A DNA stretch of 64,000 bases, from NCBI GenBank assembly GCA_963746805.1, contig CAVVCQ010000005.1:186001-250000 (forward strand). The letters run 5' to 3'. Made by a program: the position numbers and the translations under genes. This DNA is from DATHTC01 sp963746805. Lineage in GTDB: Bacteria; Actinomycetota; Thermoleophilia; Gaiellales; Gaiellaceae. The notes under the pieces were generated by a model, which worked only from the letters and a program-made list of their open reading frames with translations, was not told the origin of the DNA and did not search any database. Below are positions 1 to 8,543 of the stretch, piece after piece (position 1 is the first letter of the stretch; every line of letters begins with the position of its first letter).

Positions 1-1
1 C

Positions 2-529
2 TGGGAGCCGGGGTCGAAGGTGTCGAGCTGGCGCGACGTGCGCTCGAGCTTCCCCGACGTCGGCCTCAAGCTCTTCGGGCCGGGCACCGACTCGGGGACC
101 TTCGACTACTTCACCGAGGTGATCAACGGTCGAGCGCGCGCCAGCCGCACGGACTTCTCGGCGTCCGAGGACGACAACGTGCTCGTGCAGGGCGTCTCCG
201 GCGAGCGCGGCGGGTTGGGCTACTTCGGTTTCTCCTACTACGACGAGAACAAGGACAAGCTGAAGGCGCTCCAGATCGTCAATCCGAAGACGGGCAAGTG
301 CGTCGCACCGGGGCGGCAGACGGTCTGGAACAACACGTACAAGCCGCTCTCCCGTCCGCTCTTCATCTACGCGAAGCGCACCTCGTTCGCGCGGCCGGAG
401 GTGCGGGCTTTCATCGGCTACGTCTTCAACAACGAGAAGGCGATTGCGAACCGTGCCGACTTCATCTCGCTGACGGACGCGCAGCTGCGCAAGTCTCGCC
501 GGCAGTTCACGGCGGCAATTCGCAGGTAG
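2..529 (+). CDS. pstS: Phosphate ABC transporter substrate-binding protein PstS, C-terminal part (cut by window start)
   Basis: Extracytoplasmic phosphate-binding component of a Pst ABC transporter. The frame is open from base 2, so the N-terminus lies outside the window. Visible family motifs are GTDSGTFDYFTEVINGR (phosphate-binding loop region), the SEDDN segment, GGLGYFGFSYY, and the C-terminal PLSRPLFIYAK stretch. It aligns along its length with the second pstS at 8543-9561, where the same blocks (KLFGPGTDSG, SEDDN, GYLGFSYY, PLSRPLFVYVK) recur, so the two are clear paralogues. The frame here is intact, unlike that of the paralogue. A GC-rich hairpin (537-569) follows the stop. Identification is secure; the missing start means signal peptide and lipobox cannot be judged. 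Confidence 0.93.
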   Translation, partial: WEPGSKVSSWRDVRSSFPDVGLKLFGPGTDSGTFDYFTEVINGRARASRTDFSASEDDNVLVQGVSGERGGLGYFGFSYYDENKDKLKALQIVNPKTGKCVAPGRQTVWNNTYKPLSRPLFIYAKRTSFARPEVRAFIGYVFNNEKAIANRADFISLTDAQLRKSRRQFTAAIRR

Positions 530-536
530 TTCGCAC

Positions 537-569
537 GGGCGGAGGGCGGCGTCCCGTCGTCCTCCGCCC
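537..569 (+). terminator. Hairpin between pstS and convergent receiver gene
   Basis: GGGCGGAGG (537-545) pairs with CCTCCGCCC (561-569) across a 15-base loop. It lies between two convergent genes and could end transcription from either side. No T-run follows, so this is a structural inference only. Confidence 0.5.
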
Positions 570-935
570 TCACCGCCCCGCGACGGCCACGATGATCTCG
601 GGGAGGCGCTCGACCGCCTCCGCCTTGGTGACGAACGCGGCGGCGCCGACCTCGGTCGCACGGCGCGACGCCTCGGCCTCGTCGACTCCCGAGACGAGCA
701 CGACCGCCGCTCCGGGGACGCGCTCCCGCATCGCCTCGGCGGCCGCGTAGCCGTCCATGCCCGGCATGACGACGTCGAGGAGGACGACGTCGGGGCGGAG
801 CTCCTCGGCGAGCCTGACCGCGTCCGAGCCGTTCGTGGCGCTGCCGACCACCTCGAGCCGATCGTCACGGTCGAGGAGGAGGACGAGGCCCTGGAGGAAG
901 ATCTCGTGGTCGTCGACCACCAGGACGCGGGCCAT
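570..935 (-). CDS. Single-domain response regulator (NarL-like receiver without output domain)
   Basis: CheY-like receiver protein of 121 residues. The acidic pocket is VDDHE at 8-9, the phospho-acceptor Asp is at about 54 (VLLDVVMPGMDG), the conserved Ser sits in VLVSG, and the Lys in FVTKAE. The VDDHEIFLQGL start and the spacing resemble the receiver half of NarL/FixJ regulators, but the protein ends where the LuxR-type helix-turn-helix would begin. It may act by protein contact or as a phosphate sink. It is divergent from the DUF47-pit pair, whose putative PHO box lies in the shared 95-base intergenic region. No cognate kinase is adjacent. ATG start at 935. Confidence 0.85.
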   Translation of the reverse strand: MARVLVVDDHEIFLQGLVLLLDRDDRLEVVGSATNGSDAVRLAEELRPDVVLLDVVMPGMDGYAAAEAMRERVPGAAVVLVSGVDEAEASRRATEVGAAAFVTKAEAVERLPEIIVAVAGR

Positions 936-981
936 CCACAGGAACTACCCGAAGTCGACACCCGTCCAAACGAGAACCGTC

Positions 982-1003
982 GTTCACCGGTCCCTCACCA
1001 GAC
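982..1003 (+). promoter_or_regulatory. Putative PHO box upstream of DUF47-pit
   Basis: Two tandem 11-base units, GTTCACCGGTC and CCTCACCAGAC, match the GTTCACC-type direct repeats bound by PhoP in Streptomyces. They sit where a -35 element would be relative to a TAGAGT -10-like hexamer at 1017-1022, 28 bases before the DUF47 start. Inference from motif and position. Confidence 0.6.
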
Positions 1004-1030
1004 GGTGACACCGCGCTAGAGTCCCGCCCC

Positions 1031-1651
1031 GTGCGCCTCGGCCTCGTCCCACGCACCGACGCCTTCTACGACCTCTTCGCGAAGGCCGGCGCGAACGCCC
1101 TGGAGGCGGCGCGGCTCGCCGAGACGCGCTTCCGCGAGTACCCCTCGTCGTCGGTCTCCCAGGCCGACGTCAAGCGCGTGGAGACGATCGGGGACGGGTT
1201 CACGCACGACCTCATCCAGCTGCTGAACACGCAGTACATCACCCCGTTCGACCGGGAGGACATCTACGAGCTCGCGACCGCCATCGACGACGTGGTCGAC
1301 CACATCGAGGAGGCGAGCGACCTGCTCGAGCTCTACGGGATCGAGCACCCGACGAAGCAGTCGATCGACCAGTGCCGGATCCTGGTCGGCGCGGTCGAGC
1401 GGCTCGCGGAGGCGCTCTCGCGGCTGAAGGGGCTGAAGGGCGTCCAGGAGGCGTTGATCGAGCTGAAGCGGCTCGAGGACGACGGCGACCGGATCGTCCG
1501 CGACGCGATCGCCTCGCTGTTCCACGACGACCGCATCGACCCGCTGATCGTGATCCGCTGGAAGGACATCTACGACGCGCTCGAGGCGGCGCTCGACGCG
1601 TGCGAGACGGCGGCGAACGTGCTCGGCAACGTCGTCGTCAAGAACCAGTAG
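1031..1651 (+). CDS. DUF47 family protein (PhoU-like, phosphate transport accessory)
   Basis: A 206-residue cytoplasmic all-helical protein of the DUF47/TIGR00153 family, distantly related to PhoU. These proteins are typically encoded directly upstream of Pit transporters and are thought to modulate them. The PhoU-like signature residues are in the block TAIDDVVDHIEEASDLLELY (about 85-105), with a second matching helix, RWKDIYDALEAALDACE, near the C-terminus. GTG start. The stop is six bases before the start of pit, so the two form an operon. The upstream PHO-box-like repeats suggest induction by phosphate starvation. Confidence 0.9.
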   Translation: MRLGLVPRTDAFYDLFAKAGANALEAARLAETRFREYPSSSVSQADVKRVETIGDGFTHDLIQLLNTQYITPFDREDIYELATAIDDVVDHIEEASDLLELYGIEHPTKQSIDQCRILVGAVERLAEALSRLKGLKGVQEALIELKRLEDDGDRIVRDAIASLFHDDRIDPLIVIRWKDIYDALEAALDACETAANVLGNVVVKNQ

Positions 1652-1657
1652 CCCCCC

Positions 1658-2749
1658 GTGGAGCTCGCGCTCTTCGCCGTCGTCGCGGTCGCCCTCTTCT
1701 TCGACTTCACGAACGGCTTCCACGACACCGCGAACTCGATCGCGACGAGCGTCTCTACGCGCGCGCTGTCGCCACGCGCGGCGGTGCTGATGGCGGCGGT
1801 GTTGAACTTCGCCGGCGCGTTCGTCTCGCTCGAGGTGGCCGCGACCGTGGCGACGGGGATCGTGGACTCGTCCGCGATCACGCTCGACGTCGTCCTCGCG
1901 GGCCTCGTCGGCGCGATCACGTGGAACCTGATCACGTGGTACGCCGGCCTACCGTCGAGCTCGAGCCACGCGCTCGTCGGCGGCATCCTCGGCTCCGCCG
2001 TCGCCGCCTCCGGCTGGGGCGTGGTCCAGTGGGCGGGTCTGAAGGACAAGGTGCTGATCCCTTCGCTGCTCGCGCCCTTCCTCGGAGTCGTGCTCGCGGC
2101 TGCGCTGATGATCACGATCACGTGGCTCATCTTCCGCCAGGCGCCGGGACGGATGAACACGCTGTTCAGGCGGCTGCAGCTCGTTTCCGGCGGCTTCGTC
2201 GCTTTCACGCACGGGACGAACGACGCGCAGAAGACGATGGGGATCATCGCCCTCGCGCTCATCACCACCGGCCATCTGTCCGCGGAGGAGTTCGACGTCC
2301 CGCTGTGGGTGATCGCGTCGTCGGCGACTGCGATGGCCGCCGGGACGTACGCCGGCGGTTGGCGGATCATCGCGACGCTCGGCTCACGGATCGCGAAGCT
2401 CGACCCGCCGCAAGGCTTCGCGGCGCAGACGGCGTGCGCGTCGATCCTCTGGACGACGGCGCATTTCGGCTTCCCCGTCTCGACGACGCATGCGATCAGC
2501 GGCTCCGTCCTCGGCGCCGGCGCGACGCGGCGGCTGTCCGCAGTGCGCTGGGGCGTGGCCGGGAACATCCTTGTCGCGTGGCTGCTGACGATCCCCTGCG
2601 CTGCGCTCGTCGGTGCCGGCATGGAGGTCTTGACGCGGCTGCCGATGGGCGACGGCGTCGTCTTCATGCTCGCCGCGGCGATCGCCGCGAGCGCCTTCCT
2701 CGCACGGCGTGCCGCGACGCGCCGCGCGGCCGCGGTCGTCCCGGCCTAG
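1658..2749 (+). CDS. pit: Inorganic phosphate transporter, PiT family
   Basis: Membrane symporter for low-affinity phosphate (metal-phosphate) uptake, 363 residues. Both copies of the PiT signature are visible: FDFTNGFHDTANSIAT at about 16-31 and FTHGTNDAQKTMGIIAL at about 183-199, the hallmark inverted-repeat architecture. About ten hydrophobic segments fill the chain, including the conserved PVSTTHAISGS near residue 270. GTG start six bases after the DUF47 stop. The protein is slightly short for the family but complete at both ends. Co-transcription with DUF47 and a possible PHO box at 982-1003 imply Pho control. Confidence 0.95.
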   Translation: MELALFAVVAVALFFDFTNGFHDTANSIATSVSTRALSPRAAVLMAAVLNFAGAFVSLEVAATVATGIVDSSAITLDVVLAGLVGAITWNLITWYAGLPSSSSHALVGGILGSAVAASGWGVVQWAGLKDKVLIPSLLAPFLGVVLAAALMITITWLIFRQAPGRMNTLFRRLQLVSGGFVAFTHGTNDAQKTMGIIALALITTGHLSAEEFDVPLWVIASSATAMAAGTYAGGWRIIATLGSRIAKLDPPQGFAAQTACASILWTTAHFGFPVSTTHAISGSVLGAGATRRLSAVRWGVAGNILVAWLLTIPCAALVGAGMEVLTRLPMGDGVVFMLAAAIAASAFLARRAATRRAAAVVPA

Positions 2750-2758
2750 GGGAAAACA

Positions 2759-2786
2759 GCGAGGGCCCGGTCACCCGGGCCCTCGC
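2759..2786. terminator. Bidirectional hairpin terminator between pit and protease gene
   Basis: A perfect 12-bp stem, GCGAGGGCCCGG (2759-2770) with CCGGGCCCTCGC (2775-2786), and a 4-base loop. It begins ten bases after the pit stop, and the convergent protease gene ends on its other side. An A-run (GGAAAACA) precedes it, which is a T-rich tract for minus-strand transcripts. Confidence 0.75.
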
Positions 2787-2809
2787 GTGCTTCGTCCTGC
2801 CGTGGTCGA

Positions 2810-5050
2810 TCAGCCGCCGGGCTGGACGACCCCGTTCGCCTTCAGCTCGTAGCGGGCGTACTGCAGGATCGACTCGGTCGGCTCGTCGTACGTGACGACG
2901 GCGCCGACGATGTCGGTCTGGTTGCCCACGAGGTTGCGGAGCTTGCCGCCGCTGAGGCTCGCCGCGAACGACGAGTCGAGCGGAATGGCTGCGTACACCG
3001 TCGGCGTGTTCTTGTCGGTGTCGAGGCCGACGAGCTGCAGCGTGAACCCGTGCACCTTGACCGGGTTCACCTGCGTGAGCGACTGCCACCCGGCGAGCGA
3101 GCCGTCACCCACAGGCGCGCCGTTCAGGGTGATGTTGTCGACCCACACGCCGTCGAACAGCACACCGCGCGTGTTCACGTCGGTGATGTACCGGAACGAC
3201 AGGAGCACGGTCTGCCCGGCATACGACGCCAGGGAGATCGACTGGTGCCGCCACGTCGTGGACTCGCCGTTGAACCCGGGGAGGTTCTCGACGAGCTTCG
3301 CGTCGGCGCCGGAGGACAGCGACGTCACCATGTCCGGCGTCGAGAGCGACGTCCACGTCTGGCCGTTGTCCGTCGAGACCTGGACGTAGACCGTGTCGAA
3401 CGCGACCTCGGTGCTCCACAGGATGTCGAACGCGAGCGTCGGGCTCGCGGCCGGCACGCTGATCGACCGGATCATCGCGTTGTCCATGTTGTCCCGGCGT
3501 CCGCCGAAGTAGGCCGCGTTGCCGGCCTGGAGCGGCGGGTTGGCGTCGACCGTCCACTCGGTCGGGAGCGGCGCGAACGCCGTGGCGCCCTTGAAGCTCA
3601 GCGAGCTGAGCTCACGGGCCGAGAGCGCCGTACCGTCCGCCTTGCGGAGCGAGACGTAGTCCGAGCCGTTCGGCGGCGCTCCGGCCTCCGAGTACGACTC
3701 CGCCGAGCCCCAGTTGAGCTCCGAGTTCATGCTCGTGAGCTGGTACAGGGCGGGGAAGTCCGTGCCACGAAGGTCGTGGCCGTCGTCGAGGGACTTGTCC
3801 GCCGCGACCGCGACAGCCCAGTTGTGCAGGACGTCCTGCGCCGTCTTGCCGGTGGCGAAGGAGTCGAGCACGTTCTGCAGACCCTCGAGGCCGTTCGCGT
3901 TCTCGCGGTGGAGGGCCGACATGAACCCGGACCCGTAGTGATCGGACAGCCAGAGCATGAGCGAGAAGGCCGCGCCGTAGTCGCACAGCGTCTCGTCCGT
4001 CCCCTGGTCCTCCCACCACGTCAGCGAGTTCTCCGGCCCGCCGGTCGCGCGCGGGTTCGGGTTCGCCGGCGTCTGCACCGTCAACCAGCCGAGGAAGCAC
4101 TGCAGGTGCGAGTCGAAGCCGACCTGCTGGATCGACGTCTTCGGGTCGACGTAGCCGGTGAGCGCGATCGCGAAGTCCGAGAGGCCCTCGTTCGCCCACG
4201 TCGCCTCGCCCGGGCTCTCGTAGGACTCGAGCAGGTGCTGGTACTCGTGCGCGAAGACGCCCTCGTACAGGAACGGCCGGGCGGGCTTGCTCGCGCAGAG
4301 GTCGCCCGGGACCGGCTCGTTCGGCGGGTTGGCACCGGTGCGGTGCGCCCAGTCGTACGAGTCGATCGTCATCACGTTCCGGTCGAGGTTCGTGTTGATC
4401 GTCGACGAGAAGAAGCCGGCAATGTACGACAGCCCCTGGCTGTTGTTCAGGTCGTTGTAGTTGTCGTCCCGAACGTTGTCGACGAGGATCACGATCTTGT
4501 TGCCGTCGCCGCCGTAGTAGTTGTCCCCGCCGGTGAGCGAGAAGGGCGTGCCCGGCTGGCCGCGCAGCGCGTGCGAGCCGTCGCGGTCCGGCGGGACGCT
4601 GAACTCGGCCGACTCCTTCGGGTAGATGTTGTTCTCGAACTCGCCCGCGAGGTACGAGACCTGCGCGTCGGTGATCACGTTCCGGACGCCGTCGTTGCGG
4701 CAGTCCCCGGCAAGGAAGTTCAGCACGTTGGAGACCCAGATCTCCGAGTGCCCCGTGACGGCCCGCAGCGTGAACAGGCGGTCGCGGAGCAACGCGTTGC
4801 CGCTGCGCGAGTACCAGAACTTCTGCGTGCCGATCGGCGGCGTCGTGTTCGCCGCGAGTGCCTTGAACTGGCGCGTCGACTTGAAGGCGGCGCCGTCGTT
4901 CGCGACGCCCGGCTCCTTCAGCTTCGACGTGTCGTCGTTGAGGACGATGTCGCTGCCTGTGACGGCGGCGACCTCCGGCCCCTTCGCGAGCGCGGACGCC
5001 GGCAACATCAAGCCGAGCATCAGCACCCCGAGCAGGACTGCTCTCCGCAT
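2810..5050 (-). CDS. Secreted zinc metallopeptidase (M6/immune inhibitor A-like or M30-like)
   Basis: Predicted exported protease of 746 residues. The start at 5050 is chosen because it gives a clean signal peptide (MRRAV..LMLGLMLPASALA, likely cut after ALA) behind a GAGAGGGG Shine-Dalgarno; the open frame continues upstream without family character. The zinc site HEYQH is at about 269-273, followed by WANEGLSDF about 15 residues later, which supplies the third ligand as in gluzincin-type M30 and related families. The C-terminal half contains a jelly-roll-like region (AFDTVYVQVSTDNGQTWTSL) as in immune-inhibitor-A-type peptidases. It is flanked by phosphate genes but has no evident functional link; scavenging of organic material is speculation. 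Exact peptidase family is uncertain. Confidence 0.8.
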   Translation of the reverse strand: MRRAVLLGVLMLGLMLPASALAKGPEVAAVTGSDIVLNDDTSKLKEPGVANDGAAFKSTRQFKALAANTTPPIGTQKFWYSRSGNALLRDRLFTLRAVTGHSEIWVSNVLNFLAGDCRNDGVRNVITDAQVSYLAGEFENNIYPKESAEFSVPPDRDGSHALRGQPGTPFSLTGGDNYYGGDGNKIVILVDNVRDDNYNDLNNSQGLSYIAGFFSSTINTNLDRNVMTIDSYDWAHRTGANPPNEPVPGDLCASKPARPFLYEGVFAHEYQHLLESYESPGEATWANEGLSDFAIALTGYVDPKTSIQQVGFDSHLQCFLGWLTVQTPANPNPRATGGPENSLTWWEDQGTDETLCDYGAAFSLMLWLSDHYGSGFMSALHRENANGLEGLQNVLDSFATGKTAQDVLHNWAVAVAADKSLDDGHDLRGTDFPALYQLTSMNSELNWGSAESYSEAGAPPNGSDYVSLRKADGTALSARELSSLSFKGATAFAPLPTEWTVDANPPLQAGNAAYFGGRRDNMDNAMIRSISVPAASPTLAFDILWSTEVAFDTVYVQVSTDNGQTWTSLSTPDMVTSLSSGADAKLVENLPGFNGESTTWRHQSISLASYAGQTVLLSFRYITDVNTRGVLFDGVWVDNITLNGAPVGDGSLAGWQSLTQVNPVKVHGFTLQLVGLDTDKNTPTVYAAIPLDSSFAASLSGGKLRNLVGNQTDIVGAVVTYDEPTESILQYARYELKANGVVQPGG

Positions 5051-5177
5051 CGTGTCGTTCCCCTCTCCCTGAGGTTTCGACCGCACGCGCCCCCTCGGCG
5101 CGGCGGCTCCCGCAGCACGGGAGGCGGGGAGCGTAGTCACGCCGCGTCGCGTTGTCCAGAAACGGATATCGCTGTTT

Positions 5178-5851
5178 CTAGTTGCCCGGATGCGAGGCGT
5201 CCGTGAACTCGCGGAACTCGCCCGAGACCATGTACGCCACACGCTCGCCGATGTCGACCGCGTGGTCGCCGATCCGCTCGAAGCAGCGCGAGACGATGAT
5301 CATCCGCAGCCCCCACTCGTGCAGCTTCGGGTCGCGCCCGAACGAGAGGACGTGCTGGACGAAGCGCCGGTTCGCGCGGTCGATGAGCTCGTCCAGGTCG
5401 ACGAGCGTCTCGGCCTGCTCGAGGTTGCGCGCCGCGAACGCGTCGAGCGCGACCTTGATCATCTCCTCCGCGCGCGCCGCCCATCTCCTCGAAGGCGTCG
5501 ACGAACAGCCGGTCGGGCGCGACGGTCGGCGCGAGCTTCACGAGCTTCGCGATCGTGACGCAGTAGTCGCCGATCCGCTCGAGGTGGAGGTTGACGTGCA
5601 GGATCGCGAGCACGAGCCGCAGGTCGGAGGCGACGGGCGTCTGCCGCGCGAGCAGATCCTGCACCCCCTCCTCGATCGCGATGTAGCGGTCGTCGATCTC
5701 GTCGTCGAACGCGATCACCTCGTCGGCGAGCTCGTCGTCCTGCTGCACGAGCGCGTTCGAGCGCGCCGCGCAGCGCGCGGAGCACGAGCGTGCCCTCCTC
5801 GTGGATCGACGCCTCGAGCTGGTCGAGCTCCTCCTGGAAGGTGATGCGCAC
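5178..5851 (-). CDS. phoU: Phosphate transport regulator PhoU (reading frame broken by two +1 insertions)
   Basis: Negative regulator linking Pst activity to the PhoR sensor. Three open segments in different frames together give a full PhoU. The N-terminal segment (RITFQEELDQLEASIHEEG) is followed by QQDDELADEVIAFDDEIDD and HLERIGDYCVTIAK, then by a second PhoU repeat ending CFERIGDHAVDIGE. Both metal-binding ExxGDH/Y-type motifs are present. The frame breaks lie near 5760 and near 5475. Deleting one base at each gives exactly 224 codons including stop. GTG start, two bases after the pstB stop. Sequencing error is likelier than pseudogenisation because the protein is otherwise intact. Confidence 0.85.
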
Positions 5852-5853
5852 GG

Positions 5854-6729
5854 CTAGCCGAACCGTCCCGTCACGTAGTCCTCCGTCCGCTTGTCGGACG
5901 GGGTCGTGAAGATCTTCGAGGTCGTCGTCGTACTCGACGAGGATGCCCGGTGCGGCGGTCGTTCTCCTCGTCGACGCGGACGGAGAAGAAGGCGGTCATG
6001 TCCGCGACGCGCGCGGCCTGCTGCATGTTGTGGGTCACGATCACGATCGTGTAGTCCTTCTTGAGCTCGTCCATCAGGTCCTCGATCCGCGTCGTCGAGA
6101 TCGGGTCGAGCGCCGACGCGGGCTCGTCCATGAGGATCACCTCGGGTTCGATCGCCAGCGCCCGGGCGATGCAGAGCCGCTGCTGCTGCCCGCCGGAGAG
6201 CGACGAGCGCGCTCTCCTTCAGCCGGTTCTTGACCTCGTCCCAGAGCGCGGCCCGCTTGAGCGCCTCCTCGACGCGGTCGTCGAGCCCCTTCTTCCAGCC
6301 GAGCACGCGCGGCCCGAACGCGACGTTGTCGTAGATCGACTTCGGGAACGGGTTCGGCTTCTGGAACACCATCCCGATCAGCTTCCGCACCTCGACCGGG
6401 TCGACGCTGTCGCCGTAGAGATCCTGGTCGTGGTAGAGGATCGTCCCGTCGACGCTCGCGGTCGGGATCAGGTCGTTCATGCGGTTGAAGCAGCGGATGA
6501 AGGTGCACTTGCCGCAGCCCGACGGGCCGATGAAGGCCGTGACCTGGTTGCTGTAGATCTCGAGCGACACGTCCGCGAGCGCGGGCACGCCGCCGTACGA
6601 CACGGTCAGGTCCTTGACGTCGAAGACGACGTCGCGCCGAGCCGACGACTCGGGCTGCCGCTCGGCGAGTGCGTCCGCCACGCCCGGAATCTTGACACCG
6701 CGTCTGGTGTCCATCTCGGTCATCACCAT
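5854..6729 (-). CDS. pstB: Phosphate ABC transporter ATP-binding protein PstB (three +1 frame breaks)
   Basis: ATPase of the Pst importer. Walker A is GPSGCGKCT, with Cys where the family has Ser/Thr. The Q-loop region is MVFQKPNPFPKSIYDNV, the signature SLSGGQQQRLCIARALA appears only after frame correction, Walker B is VILMDEPASALDP and the switch His is in IVIVTHNMQQA. Breaks lie near 6204, 5947 and 5917. Removing one base at each restores 291 codons including stop, ending DKRTEDYVTGRFG as in normal PstB. Its ATGGTGATG start overlaps the pstA stop, showing translational coupling. Confidence 0.9.
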   Translation of the reverse strand: MVMTEMDTRRGVKIPGVADALAERQPESSARRDVVFDVKDLTVSYGGVPALADVSLEIYSNQVTAFIGPSGCGKCTFIRCFNRMNDLIPTASVDGTILYHDQDLYGDSVDPVEVRKLIGMVFQKPNPFPKSIYDNVAFGPRVLGWKKGLDDRVEEALKRAALWDEVKNRLKESALVALRRAAAAALHRPGAGDRTRGDPHGRARVGARPDLDDADRGPDGRAQEGLHDRDRDPQHAAGRARRGHDRLLLRPRRRGERPPHRASSSSTTTTSKIFTTPSDKRTEDYVTGRFG

Positions 6730-7608
6730 CTCTTCTGGTAGCGGTTACGGAGCCAGATCGCGAAGGCGTTCATCGTCAGCAGGATCGCGAGCAGCACGAT
6801 GATCGCAGCCGCGGCGAGCGGACTTGAACTCCGCCTGCGGCAGGCGCACCCACTGGTAGATCTGGATCGGCAGCGCGGTGAACGGCCCGAGGACGGTCGG
6901 GTCGAACGCGATGTAGGTGACCGCGCCGATGAGGATCAGCGGCGCCGTCTCGCCGATCGCGCGCGAGAGCGCGAGGATCGAGCCGGTCGCCATCCCGGGC
7001 GCTGCCGCCGGGAGCACCTGGCGCCAGATCACCTGCCACTTCGTCGCACCGAGCGCGAGCCCACCCTCGCGGATCGAGTTCGGGACCGCCCGGATCGCCT
7101 CGCGCGACGCGATGATCAGCGTCGGCAGCACGAGCAGCGTGAGGATCAGCGCGCCCGCGAGCAGCACCCGGCCGAGCCCGAGCCCGCGGACGAGGAACGC
7201 GAGCCCGAGGATGCCGTACACGATCGAGGGCACCGCGGCGAGGTTCTGGATGTTGACCTCGAGCAGCGCGGTTGTACCAGCGGTCCTTGCTTCGCGTACT
7301 CCTCGAGGTAGATCGCGGTCCCGACGCCGATCGGGACCGTGAAGAGGATCAGCAGCACCATCATGTAGAACGTCGCGATGATCGCCGGGCGGGCGCCCGC
7401 GAACTCGGGCGACGACGAGGGCGGGTCGGTGAAGAGCTGCGTCGTCAGGTACGGGAGGCCGTCCCGGAGGACGTCGACGAGCAGCACCGCGAGCGTGACG
7501 AAGCCGACGACCAGCGAGAAGCACGAGGAACCCCTGGAAGGCGACCTGCCGCCCGATGCCTCTCGCGCTGCGTCGTGCTGATGCGGAGCCGGGACGGTCG
7601 CCACTCAT
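6723..7608 (-). CDS. pstA: Phosphate ABC transporter permease PstA (four +1 frame breaks)
   Basis: Inner-membrane permease pairing with PstC. Recognisable blocks are GVGTAIYLEEYAK, LAAVPSIVYGILGLAFLV, the EAA-loop region IREGGLALGATKWQVIWRQVLP, SRAIGETAPLILIGA and the C-terminal FAIWLRNRYQKRW. They lie in successive frames with breaks near 7521, 7285, 7270 and 6815. Removing one base at each gives exactly 294 codons including stop. The ATG at 7608 overlaps the pstC stop (ATGA), and the pstA stop lies inside the pstB start region. About six membrane segments are predicted by eye. Confidence 0.88.
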
Positions 7609-8543
7609 TCGTACACCTCCCGGTACTTGCGGACGAGCCTGATCGAGATGATGTTCATCGCCAGCGTCAGCGACGAACAGCGTGAGGCCGACGGCGAAGA
7701 TCGTCTTGTACTCGGTCGAGCCGGTCGGGACGTCGCCGGCGCCGGTCGCGGCGATGAAGGCCGTCATCGTCTCCGACGGCGTGGAGCGGGTTCCAGTCGA
7801 TGACCGGCTGCTGGCCCGCGGCGAGCAGCACGATCATCGTCTCGCCGACCGCGCGCGAGATCGCGAGCACGAAGCTCGCGACGATGCCCGAGATCGCCGC
7901 GGGGACGACGACCCGCAGTCGACACCTGCATCCGGTTCGACGCCGAGCCCGTAGGCGCCGTCGCGCAGCGCCTGCGGCACGGCGGTCATCGCGTCCTCGG
8001 ACAGGGAGGCCACGGTCGGGATCAGCATCACGCCGATGACGAGGCCCGCCGCGAGGACGTTGAAGATCTCCGCCTGGAAGCCGAGTCGCGCAGGAAGCGG
8101 CGTGACGAACGTCAGCGCGAAGTAGCCGAAGACGACGGTCGGGATCCCGGCCAGCACCTCGAGCGCCGGCTTCAGGATCCGCCGCGTGCGCGGCCGCGCG
8201 TACTCGCTCAGGTAGATCGCCGCAGCCGAGGCCGAACGGCATCGCGACGAGACACGCCCAGAACGTCACCGAGAGGGTGCCGACGACGAGCGGGATGACG
8301 CCGAAGCTCGGCGGCTCGAAGAGCGGCGACCAGTCGGTCCCGGTGAGGAAGTCGACGATCGAGACCTCGCGGAAGAACTCGATCGCCGGCACGAGCAGCG
8401 CGATCACGATTCCGATCGTCGTCGCGATCGAGACGAGGGCGCACAGTGCGAGGAAGCCCTTGATCAGGTCCTCGCCCCACCGACTGCCGCTTGCCGGAGA
8501 GCCTGATCTCAGGCCGCTCGGCGCTGATCGCCGGCGTCGCCAC
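7605..8543 (-). CDS. pstC: Phosphate ABC transporter permease PstC (six +1 frame breaks)
   Basis: Permease partner of PstA. Conserved pieces are FLTGTDWSPLFEPPSFGV, GTLSVTFWACLVAMPFGLG, AIYLSEYA, LEVLAGIPTVVFGYFALTFV, MQVSTRVVVPAAISGI and SRAVGETMIVLLAAG. The last part is TMTAFIAATGAGDVPTGS. They are split over shifting frames, with breaks near 8478, 8224, 7941, 7916, 7774 and 7671. Correcting all six gives 311 codons including stop. The GTG start shares a base with the pstS stop (TAGTG) and the stop overlaps the pstA start, so the operon is tightly coupled. Confidence 0.88.

Noticed and set aside
3050..5206. A plus-strand open frame of about 718 codons
   Set aside because: It is fully antisense to the secreted protease, whose motifs and signal peptide are convincing; the plus-strand translation is Arg/Val-rich without motifs.
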